Part shown: positions 9,865 through 19,030 of the stretch, piece by piece
Numbering within the stretch: the stretch's first letter is position 1
Layout: each line of letters begins with the position of its first letter
DNA from: Aspidiotus rigidus
Taxonomy: Eukaryota > Arthropoda > Insecta > Hemiptera > Diaspididae
Length of the DNA: 64,000 bases
NCBI GenBank assembly: GCA_035079385.1
Contig: JAVHKY010000004.1
Span: 22,557,001 to 22,621,000, forward strand
Reading direction: 5' to 3'
Made by a program: the position numbers and the translations under genes
Notes under the pieces: model-generated
What the model was told of the DNA's origin: nothing
The model's database searches: none
The model's input: only the letters and a program-made list of their open reading frames with translations

Positions 9865-10700
9865 CTACATTCCCTCCTATCATATATAGCTCGAGGCTCG
9901 AAATTCTTCTAAGTCCCCCTCCTATCATATATAGCTCCAGACTCGAAATTCTTCTAAATCTTCTAAGTCCCCCTCCTATATAAACGAAAAAACGAATACT
10001 CCAAGGGGAGAGTAAACAAATGCAAACCGCAGAAAATAAAAACGAAGGGAGCGCTTTCGGTTAAACAACCATCTTCAAACCTGAAATGAAAGATGGTTGT
10101 TTAACCGAAAGCGCTCCCTTCGTTTTTATTTTCTGCGGTTTGCATTTGTTTACTCTCCCCTTGGAGTATTCATTTTTTCGTTTATGATGGATAGCCGTAA
10201 CCTTAAGGAATGGATTCGTTTAGTTTTCCCCCTCCTATCATATATAGCTCGAGACTTGAAATTCTTCTAAGTCCCCCTCCTATCATATATAGCTCGAAAG
10301 TCACGATTCTTCTAAGTCCTCCTCCTATCATATATAGCTCGAGTCTCAAAATTTTTCTAAGTTTTTGGTTGGACGGCGGACGGTAGCTCGAAAGTCAAAA
10401 TTCTTCCAAGCCCCCCCCCCCCTATTATATATAGCTCGAGACTTGAAATTCTTCCAAGTCCCCCTCCTATCATATATAGCTCGAGTCTCAAAATTTTTCC
10501 AAGTTTTTGGTTGGACGGCGGACGGTAGCTCGAAATTCAAAATTCTTCCAAGCCCCCCTCCCCCCCTACTATATATAGCTCGAGACTTGAAATTCTTCTA
10601 AATCCTCCTCCTATCATATATAGCTCGAGACTTGAAATTCTTTTAAGTCCCCCTCCTATCATATATAGCTCGAGACTCAAAATTCTTCTAAGTTCCGTAA
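9865..10700. repeat. Minisatellite, about 42-43 bp unit
   Basis: Tandem units of the form CCCCTCCTATCATATATAGC, TCGAGACT, then GAAATTCTTCTAAGT repeat across the interval. Two longer units add TTTTTGGTTGGACGGCGGAC, GGTAGCTCGAAA. A PLE-tail palindrome interrupts the array at 9979-10224. The unit matches, in reverse, the interior of a dispersed small element at 24750-24830 (CTCGAGCTATATATCATAGG), and the longer variant matches that family's CCGGACGGCGGAT segment at 35372. Confidence 0.9.
9979..10224. mobile_element. Palindromic PLE tail inside the minisatellite
   Basis: A nearly perfect hairpin. TAAACGAAAAAACGAATACT at 9980 returns as AGTATTCATTTTTTCGTTTA near 10166-10185, with arms of about 100 bp around a centre near 10085. 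Each arm contains the PLE tail block (GCGCTTTCGGTTAAACAACC; GGTTGTTTAACCGAAAGCGC). On the right only, the tail continues through ATGGATAGCCGTAACC to GGATTCGTTTAG, which matches the outer end of the minus-strand PLE at 17919. Minisatellite units resume at once on both sides. Confidence 0.8.
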
Positions 10701-10712
10701 CCTAACCTAACC
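10697..10712. repeat. Three TTAGG-type telomere-like units
   Basis: AACCTAACCTAACCT equals three units of the insect telomere repeat on the minus strand, placed at the edge of the minisatellite. Three units can occur by chance in AT-rich DNA. Confidence 0.3.
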
Positions 10713-10865
10713 TGCGGACGCGGACGTTTTCTGAGGATGTAATCTCCTAACAAAATGGATAGCGGGTTCCCCGCTAAAAAGATGTTCCAATGTGGCCGGT
10801 CGTGTCATTTGTATCGTCACCAATTTACTTATTAGTATGGATCGATGGTTTGAATCACGAGTAGA

Positions 10866-11805
10866 TTGTACCTCCCCTTATTCAGTAGCTCCTTGGCGGA
10901 TAGGTTGAAGGACGTAAACCTTTTTCCGGAAACGACCTTATGCTCCTTTAATGTTGTAGGATTATTTCCTCACATCCCTAAGGCTGTTACTATCCAACAC
11001 ATGGGCGAATTGCTCGTAAAATCAGGTGTCCCTCACGAGGAGATGGCGGAATTCTTTGATCTTCTGAGGATTTGTTGGACCCCCAACTTCTGTAAATTTG
11101 GAGGGAAATTTTCCAAGTTTCCGGATGAGGTGGGGATTCCCATCGGTTCTTCCTTGGGCTCTCTGATATCTGAGGTATTTATGTGCAAATTTGAGATCGA
11201 TTTATTTTCCTCAGGTCAGGTGCTTTTAAATCACGTGTTTTACTGGCATAGATATGTGGACGACATACTTTCTGCGTCCTTTGTGAGTTCCTCACTTACT
11301 TGAATAGCCAATACCTCCATAAAATTTACCCTGGAAGTTAGTGACTCATTAATAAATTTTTTGGACTTGTCATTTTCGTTACAGATGGCGTCCATGAATT
11401 TGGAATTTATAGAAAAGAAACGTCGACCGATATTACAATCCACGGGTCGTCCTTCTGTCCAGTTGCACATAAGATCGCTACCTTCAATAGCTTGATCCAT
11501 CGCCTGACTCATATTCCTTTGAGTCAGGACGCTTTCCAAAAGGAACTAGGAACAATTAAGCACCTGGCTAGAGTGAATCAAGTGAGGGCGGACATCGGCC
11601 TAATGGTCTGCAGGAAGCTTACCAAAAAAAGCCTCGATTCTACCACCTCCCTCCCCATGGATTACCACCTAGATAGGAGGAAACGTTGGATCAAACTTCC
11701 TTATTTGGGCAGATTTTCGTTGAAGTTAGGCCATGTACTTAGTCCTTTCGGGTTCCGTCCGGCATATTATAATACCATCACGGTAAAAAGTTTATTTGTA
11801 AAATT
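10866..11805 (+). pseudogene. Penelope-like element 2, truncated RT
   Basis: A PLE fragment truncated at both ends. It carries LCSFNVVGLFPHIPKA, GIPIGSSLGSL and an intact catalytic YWHRYVDDIL (about 11240-11270). A frame change follows near 11300; FLDLSFSL and, in another frame from 11492, IHRLTHIPLSQDAFQKEL, TTSLPMDY and PFGFRPAYYN complete the RT thumb region. It stops at about 11805, just where the other copies enter the GIY-YIG domain. Not functional. Confidence 0.85.
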
Positions 11806-11849
11806 AACTAGCCGAGAGGAGTGGTATTTATGTTACGCTCAATTCACGT

Positions 11850-11975
11850 AGCAGACGTGCTGCTCATTACGCGTATTGTGCAAAGCTGCTGCCCATGACG
11901 CGTAATCAGCAATACTTTTCTGCTTATTACGAGTAATGGGCAGCAATCTAACTGCTCATTACGCGTATTGAGCAT
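11850..11975. repeat. Cluster of palindromic ATTACGCGTATT-type motifs
   Basis: Four spaced, slightly different copies: CTGCTCATTACGCGTATTG, CTGCCCATGACGCGTAATC, CTGCTTATTACGAGTAATGG and CTGCTCATTACGCGTATTG. The core TTACGCGTAA is self-complementary. It begins where PLE 2 ends abruptly. No coding capacity. Confidence 0.6.
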
Positions 11976-12175
11976 CCTTATGAACCAATCCGAATTTGTT
12001 CGGCTTGGCTCAGTGGGGACTGAAAGGGATATCGTTGGTGCGTCAAAGCAATCGATAAACATGCGTACAGAGTGACATAGTATGCAATTCTGCATGCCAT
12101 GCAGGCCGAATAGACAGGTGGACTTTTTCTTGAAATGCATCTCTATTCTTAGGACATTTTGGCAACCATTGGTCA

Positions 12176-12960
12176 ATAGGGTAAAAACACTCGCTGCATC
12201 CGAATTTCATGGTTGCCAGTCGAATTTTGCCTCCTTATGGCCAAATCCAAGATGGCGGCCAAACTCATTTCATTTCTGTTTCAAGGTAAAACAGAAGGTT
12301 GTAATTTTTTTTTTTTTTTTTGGGGGGGGGGAGGGAGGTGGTTGCTGGTATACAGAATTGGATCTTCAAACTCTACTTGAGATATTAAAAATTGGTCAGG
12401 TTAAAATCACAGAGCTTTCTCTCAACTGCATTATACACTATCAAAACGAAGCGTATGTACCTCAAAACTAGGCTGTAGAAATAAGATGAACTGTAAAATA
12501 AGGAGCATTATCTAAAATTGTAGCTCAAATAACTTTATTGATAAAGAATCATATTTCTTAAAAGAAAAAGGGATAATGAACTAATAACAGGTAGGCATGT
12601 TTGTGACCCAAGGATCTCGACTTTTGATTCTTAGGCAAGCTCATGGTGGTCGTTTTTTATTTTTCCGAGTCAATAAACCATAGAAACGATACCCCACACT
12701 CTAGCATTATATTGCCAATAAATTTGGCCTCAATTTAACCCAAATTTAAGTCCTCATCTTGGCTGTATGTGATCCCAATATCTCAAGTAGAGTTTGAAGA
12801 TCCAATTCTGTACAAAAAAGAAAAAAAACAACAACTTTCTGTTTTACGTCAAAACAGAAATGAAACGAGTTTGGCCGCCATCTTGGATTTGGGCCATAAG
12901 GAGGCAAAATTCAACTTGGCAACCATGAAATTCGGATTCAGCGAGTGTTCTTATCCTCAT
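12176..12960. mobile_element. TIR element with about 190-210 bp inverted ends
   Basis: The left arm (12176-12386) and right arm (12775-12960) are inverted copies. AACACTCGCTG, CCAAATCCAAGATGGCGGCC and GGATCTTCAAACTCTACTTG on the left have reverse matches GGCCGCCATCTTGGATTTGG and CAAGTAGAGTTTGAAGATCC on the right. The left arm has a long T then G run. The centre has no recognisable gene. It sits directly before the LINE remnant. Confidence 0.75.
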
Positions 12961-12989
12961 AACAAGGGAGAAGCCCGGGCGATCGAGTA

Positions 12990-14650
12990 CAAAATCAAAT
13001 CGATTATATACTAGTGAATAACAGATACAGGAATATGGTAAAGAAATGTCACACGTACCTCTCTGCGGACTGTGGACGTGATCACATCCTACTCGTCGCA
13101 AAATGTGGAGTAACCCTAGCCAAACCACGAATACCGAAAAAACCAGAAAGAATTGGAATCAACATCAGTCCACTACAGAACAAAGCAAAAGTGGCTGAGC
13201 TGTCCGCAATGCTGGATGACAGCATGATCAAATACATGAGGAGAATGGCGTACAAGAGATGTGGAAGGAATGGAAAAACTCCAAAAAAGATACTCAAGGA
13301 AGAGCGGAAGAAGAAAAAAGAAGTATGGATGACAGATGAAATCCTCGAGCTGATGAACAAACGAAGGCAAATTGTCGACAGAGGAAATGATGAGTATAAG
13401 GCGGCCAATCGAGAGATACAAAACAAATGTCGCGAGGCAAAGAACAACTGGTACGAGGAAAAATGCCAATATATCCAGAAACTTGAAGAAGGGAAATATA
13501 CAAAAGATGCATAAAAAAATTAAATGGTTAATGTCAAAACAACGCAAGAATCAATCAAGAATAGCGATACTTGAAGACAATGATGGAGAAGTACACACTG
13601 ACGAGAAAGAGATAGAGCTTCTTTGGAGCAAATATGTACAAGACCTTTACGAAGACGACAATCGCATCGACACAAGCGGAACCAACCATCAGCAAGAAAA
13701 TGCGCCCGAGATAATTATGGCCGAGCTTGAATGGGCAATTAAAAAGGCTAAAAGAAGGAAAGCAGTTGGAATCGACGAAATACCGGTAGACGTGGTCAAA
13801 ATCGCAGGGAAGAAGGTGAAGGACGAATTGCTGAAACTGCTGAATATGATTTACCAATCGGAAGAAATACCAGATGATTTCAAGATGTCAACGTTTATAA
13901 TAATCCCGAAAAAGAAAGGGGCAAGAAAATGTTCCGAATATAGAACAATCAGCATAATGAGCCATATTTTAAAACTGCTTCTCATCATAGTGAACAAACG
14001 TTTAGAGAACAAGATTGACCGATACTTAAATCAAACGCAGTTTGGCTTTCTTCCGAAAAAGGGTACACTCTATTTAAAACAATTATGCAAAGAGCATTAG
14101 CGAGGAATAGAAACTTGTATATCTGCTTTGTCGATTACGAAAAGGCCTTCGATAAGGTCCAACATTACAAAATTATTGAGATATTAATGCAGCTGAAGGT
14201 GGATCGTGAAGATATTTGAATAATAAAAAATTAAAATAAACGGCAAAGTCACGAAAACGCTATGCAGAATCCAAAAAGGAGTCCGGCAAGGATGCCCTAT
14301 GTCTCCACGTTTATTCAATATGTATGCAGAAATGATCGCCCAAAGGAGCAAGGTACAAAATGCCGGATTTAAAATTCATGGAGAGAGGTTCGATTCTATA
14401 AGTTATGCGGATGACAAGATGCTCATTGGAGAAACGCCTCAAAAACTCCAGCAAATGGTTAACAAACTGAACCAAGAGAGCTCAAAAGCAAATATGAAAA
14501 TAAACATCAGTAAGACGCAAGTGATGAAGATAGGAAGAACTAGACACAATGATGAACCTTTGAGAATAAAAGTTGGAGGAATTCAATTGAAGCAAGGTTG
14601 GGTCGTTCAAGTATCTGGGAACTATTATACAAGCGGATGGTAGGGACGAG
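12990..14650 (+). pseudogene. RTE-like LINE remnant (endonuclease end and RT)
   Basis: A non-LTR retrotransposon piece in several frames. At 13040-13110, LSADCGRDHILLVAKCGVTL matches the C-terminal end of the apurinic-type endonuclease of RTE-like LINEs (GADCGSDH in that family). The RT follows: KAVGIDEIPVDVVK, IIIPKKKGARKCSEYRTISI, TQFGFLPKKGT, then in another frame ICFVDYEKAFDKVQ, QKGVRQGCPMSPRLFNMY and the catalytic SYADDKMLIGE near 14400. The N-terminal endonuclease and the 3' end are missing, and at least three frameshifts or stops are present. Family placement as RTE-like is from motif wording and is moderately sure. Confidence 0.85.
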
Positions 14651-14654
14651 CGTG

Positions 14655-14850
14655 AAATTCGAGCAAGAATCGTTATGGGCGCAGGATAAATTAGGTCACT
14701 TCCATTTGTACCGTACGTCAACAGGGACATCGTCGATTTTTCATAGTTTTCGATGGCCTCGTCATGAGCGGACTGATTTTCCAAACTTTGTTGCCACCGA
14801 TTCCCCAGGATGACCACGAGACAAAAATTCAAAACAATACAGAATTTCAT
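14655..14850 (-). pseudogene. Third fragment of the secreted methyltransferase-like family
   Basis: The minus-strand frame from 14850 begins MKFCIVLNFCLVVILGN, a signal peptide, and after about 40 residues reads TYGTNGSDLIYPAPIT. This equals the MYGTNRSELIYPAPL block of the 9684 paralogue. Homology stops near 14655, where the LINE tail begins, so only the N-terminal quarter survives. The 5' flank also resembles that of 4486-5340 (repeated AAAACAATAC.GAATTTCATT). Confidence 0.65.
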
Positions 14851-15344
14851 TGTACGCGTCCAACTCAGCTAAAACAAAGCTCGAAGACAAAGGCACTCAT
14901 CTACAAAGTATTCGAACTAAAAATTTTGCGAGTTTCCAAAGATTATCAATTTGCGATAATACGGCGAATTTCAGATTTTTTTACTCAGCTTATCGTTTTT
15001 AAGAGATTGTATGGCGTGAAATATAATTTTAATTCTGTAATTAGACGTTCAATTATTATGGAAGTTCTGTACTTTTTTCGAGGGGGGCGGAGGGGAAGTG
15101 TCAATAAAATTCAGTCATATCGAGAATTGTAAGGCGAGATGAAAAGAAAAATGATGGGGCCGAGTGCTATTTTAAGGCCGTCTTATATAAACTTCACACT
15201 TTGGGAAGCCAACTTGACTCTCCCAAAAACCCCATTCCTCTTCTATTGCCCTGCACTTTATATTAGGGATTTTCTACTCGCCTCAAAGAGCACCAAATCG
15301 TCTTCAAATTCAGGACAAAAAAAGGAAATCCACCTTCGCTGAAC

Positions 15345-15700
15345 ACCTTTGATCGAGACTGGGCACTCCTTCGATCTTCATAGATGCCGTCAAATCTGTA
15401 TAGAAAGGAATTTTAGGTGTGGAAGAGCGCTGGAAGATTTTGAAATCTGTCGGCATTCAATCAAGTTTGGAGGCTCTGTGCTCGTGTCGTACCCTCATAC
15501 ATCAGGTTGCGGCCTCCCTGGACATTCGATAGATTTTTCTGTGCGTACCTCTCCCGCCCCCAACATAAAATGCTTGAGCGCATCGACTGATTTTGCATCC
15601 ACCTCGTTCGTTCCTGCTCGCATTTTTTTTCGGGTTTTCAGTCTTGTTGATGACGGCTTATTTGTGGAAAGTGCTTGCATATTGTTTAATAAATTGTGGT
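15345..15700 (+). pseudogene. PLE GIY-YIG tail of a different subfamily, with decayed terminal motif
   Basis: An isolated 3' end of a PLE. The frame opens with LIETGHSFD, then RNFRCGRALEDFEICRH, which corresponds to the H..xGHSF and RxxLExxEI positions that follow the GIY-YIG motifs in the other copies. After about 200 bp a TTGATGACGG..GTGGAAAGTG block (15647-15673) stands where the other copies carry the hammerhead-like core. The 179-codon open frame over this DNA is therefore not a host gene. No RT is attached. Confidence 0.55.
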
Positions 15701-15904
15701 CGAGTAACTTCGTACTTTTACATTCAAAAAAATTAGGATTTACTTCATTTTCAAGACCAGTTAGCGTTGCTGGCTCTAAAACAGTGACACCTCGTTTTTC
15801 GAATGGAAGGAACTCGGATCGAGATTTATTTATCTTTCGATCAGAGATTCGGGAAAAAAATGAGGCACGTATTACTCATTTTCATTAAAAGCCAGAACGG
15901 CGAG

Positions 15905-17915
15905 GCGACGAACAAAAATATGAAATTTTTTACAGCCTGTAAATTTTTTCACGATCTGATTTATATCAAGGAGACCCTTACTCATTCACCCTCTCCGCCG
16001 TACTTACGGCATTAATTTTCACCGTGAATGATTCACGTGACTTCAGTTAATTAGCGTCGTCTGATTAATTGACCTCGTATTCGTCCTTCACCCGTCTGGT
16101 CGTGATGCATCAAGGTAAAATTTCTTTCTAAAATGTAGACCGGTAAATTGTTCAAAAACCATTTTTCACTTCCTCCTTCCGGATGGTCTGCAAACAATTA
16201 GAAATTATACATTCTACTCGCTGCTATGCCATCAAGAAACCGGGGCATGAGAAAAAACCCTTTCTGAGCTACAGTACAACTTTTCCGCCACACAAACGTG
16301 CAAGATTTTATAAGTTTTTATAAACCTTTACGTATTCATAATAGAAGGTAAAGGATAATATAATACACTGCTGTCGCAGGAAATGAAAATGAACTGGACG
16401 ACGACGCCCTCGCTAATACACATCAGGTATAAGAAGAAGCCCCACTAATGACGCCGACAATCTTCAGGAAATTTTCCATCTTGATTAATAGCTTTACACT
16501 TCTGTATCGCTATACTTATTATCGATCTTGACCTTCCAGATGAGTATTTCTAAGAATCAATTACATCGAAAGACTAACAACGTAACTATTCTGAGAATTT
16601 CGAAAGAACGACGCAGATAAAATACTAAACACGAAACTTTTTCCTCGAGACCCGAGTTTCTCTTTGAGAAAAATTTATTTTCATTCAGGAATTTAATTTT
16701 CCCGCATCGAAGCGTGGTCACGAAGTAAGACAATTGAAAAAACCTAACAACTCGACAGCCTAAAGGGGTCCTCGAGAGTAGCATTGTATACGGACAGAAG
16801 TAAAATTTAAAATACAGTCGCCCACACACATCACGTCCACTCGCCTTCTAATATCCAACTGCGAGTGTAACTCTAGTTTCGCGACGACTTATTCGGGCCT
16901 TCATTCGATCTGTGATTGTAAAAAATGACTTTCACTACATTACACTTCTGACGATGTGCACCACTGATAAATCGTATACACAGACAGCCGGCAAAATCAA
17001 GACTAGACGATTTTCGGTTTCTGGTGAAGTACAGCGCGCGCCACAGGATAAAGAAGCTACAAAAAAAAAAGTGAAGCACTTCCGCGCCACTACCCGGGAC
17101 TTTTTGCTCGCCTGTGAGATGGTTATCATCTAACACCGATTACGAGATTGTTTTCTCGTAGGTAGGTCCACTGTCGAGGTTGCATTGCGGCGACAAAGTG
17201 GAGACGAAAAACACTGCTGAGGGTTGTTCTTATATACAGACAATTATACGATTCAATTTACGTTTTCGTGTGAAATTCGTTCGATAAATTTTCGTGCTCC
17301 TCGATTACAGCCGCTCTAATTCAAACAGATCAGATAAGAGAATCGAGCTCGGATTGTAGTTACTACACTCTACTGCAAAACAGAGAACTACCAGATACGC
17401 TTTGTACCCCTTTCTTCTCACAAATCGAGAAATTGCGGTCGTCTTCTGATTTATAAGCAAAATTTATCTTTGTATTACTGGTCTCTTCATAGGGAGAGAA
17501 AAGAAGAGGGAGGAGGATTACAGATATTTTTCGATAACAGATGAAACGGAGCCACCCTCTGCAATAACACGTCGATGGCGTACTCAAGGAAAATTTCCAG
17601 GAATAAGGAGGTGTTTCAGTAATTAAAAACCACTTTCAACAAAGGAGAAGGATGCTAATAAAAACAAAATAGTGAGAATGGGTCAGGGAACGTTGTGAAA
17701 AGGAAAAAAAAAAAGTTAGGTTGAACTTTTTTGCTTTCGAATACCCACCAGAACTTGGGATCCGCCCTTGGTCGAAATATCAATCAGAAAACTACCAGAC
17801 TCATCTTTTGAAAGGTGATATGCAAGGAAAGGACTTGAGTTTGTTCAATAATCTGGTCATTCATTATAAAGTTAAGAGCGAACTTAGGGTGAGAATGAGA
17901 TTGGACGGTCCTTCC
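15905..17915. other. No gene recognised
   Basis: About 2 kb of ordinary-looking, moderately AT-rich DNA. Short frames only, none with a motif I can name. It could hold promoter or untranslated sequence of a gene outside recognition. Confidence 0.4.
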
Positions 17916-17918
17916 AAT

Positions 17919-18813
17919 TAAACGAATCCGTTCCTCCATGTTACGGCTATCCATAAAAAACGCGAAAGGACGAATACTCCGAAGGGAGAGTAAACTATAC
18001 AGACTGCAGAAAAAATTGAAACGAGGAGCGCTTTCGGTTGTAATAAACCATCTTCAGGACTGAAATGAAAGCAACTGACGAACAGAAGAGAAAAACAAGG
18101 TATTAAGATTGGCCAAACGAGAAATCGTGGTGTGAATCATTGACCAGTTCAATCAGGCCATCTTCCGGAATGTACGAGTTGAGTACAATAATGCCATCGA
18201 TGTTGAGATGACGCATTATCTCTATATGCTCGAGGGCGATACGTTTGCGTTAGGAATTCTCCTTACGAAGGAGATTTTCCGATCCCTCACGGAAGCTGTG
18301 GCCGCTGTTTATTAGATGATCAGCAAAAGCTGACTCTCCTAAGGGTCCCTTATTCCAAGACTTCATGTGCTCAGCTACTCTAACCTTCATTTGACGGCTG
18401 GCCTCACCAATATAAAAGCCTCCACAATACCGACATTCTAACTTATAAACACCACACCTCTCATTAACAAGTAGGAGTCCTTCAACCTCACAAACAACCC
18501 TTTGACTGTGGTAGGGTTGTAAAACGCAGGCCTGAAGCCAAACGGGTGGACGGCCCGGTCGAATTGGAGGGAGAACTTCCCCAAGAAAGGGAGACTGATC
18601 CAGCGCAAACAGCGATCACGGATCGTGTCTCGGGGGAGAGAGATGGTGGAATCAAGAAGGCTCCTCGTAACTTTCCTCCGAACCATCACGTCGACGTCGA
18701 AATTGACTCCATTCACTCTGGCCAGGTGTTTTATTGTGAGTAATTCTTTCTTGAAGGCAGACTGACTCAAAGGAATACGAGTCAGTCTGTGAACTGGGCT
18801 ATTAAAGGCAGCC
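17919..18813 (-). pseudogene. Penelope-like element 3, 3' part on the minus strand
   Basis: Reading on the minus strand from the junction at 18813: MAAFNSPVHRLTRIPLSQ, PFGFRPAFYNPTTVKGLFVR, then the GIY-YIG domain CGVYKLECR, GGFYIGEASRQMKVRV, GESAFADHLINSGHSF, and ALEHIEIMRHL. It ends in the tail with the hammerhead-like core at 18028-18057 and the outer tail to GGATTCGTTT at 17919. Some frame damage (stop after LLRKENS). It begins abruptly in the RT thumb, and from the next base the sequence is PLE in the opposite direction. Confidence 0.85.
18028..18057 (-). ncRNA. Hammerhead-like core, PLE 3 tail
   Basis: On the minus strand, CTGAAGATGGTTTATTACAA, then CCGAAAGCGC. The CUGANGA and GAAA elements are both intact. 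The conserved hairpin between them has one substitution pair relative to the 34292 copy. Same place as in the other tails. Confidence 0.45.
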
Positions 18814-19030
18814 ATCCCTCCCCCCTCATGAGTAACAGATTGGGAGGAGTGATCCAAGGTTTAAAGAGGAAGATTAAGGAGGGAGATTTAATCGTCACTA
18901 AGGCTGACGAGGGTAATGCTGCTATGGTGATGGAGAAATGCGATTATTCTTCTCAGGTCCACGAAGTGCTCCAGCAGTGTGGTGCTAAAGAGAGTGAGGA
19001 ATTCAACTTCCCTAAGCATGCACCGGTATG
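18814..19030 (+). pseudogene. Short plus-strand PLE fragment at head-to-head junction
   Basis: It encodes SNRLGGVIQGLKRKIKEG, DLIVTKADEGNAAMVMEK and QQCGAKESEEFNFPKHAP, the PLE region just before the RT core. It starts where the minus-strand 3' part ends and stops at 19030, where the 5' end of a nearly complete PLE begins. This gives a three-part PLE cluster: reversed 3' part, forward internal part, forward full copy. Confidence 0.85.

Noticed and set aside
9865..10700. CRISPR-like array
   Set aside because: Units are contiguous with no unique spacers, and the context is eukaryotic with introns.
10697..10712. Telomere or subtelomere marker
   Set aside because: Only three TTAGG units, with ordinary genes and repeats on both sides; too little to claim a telomere.
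15349..15888. 179-codon plus-strand frame as a host gene
   Set aside because: Its first third reads as the end of a GIY-YIG domain and the DNA continues into a decayed PLE tail block, so it is retroelement debris.
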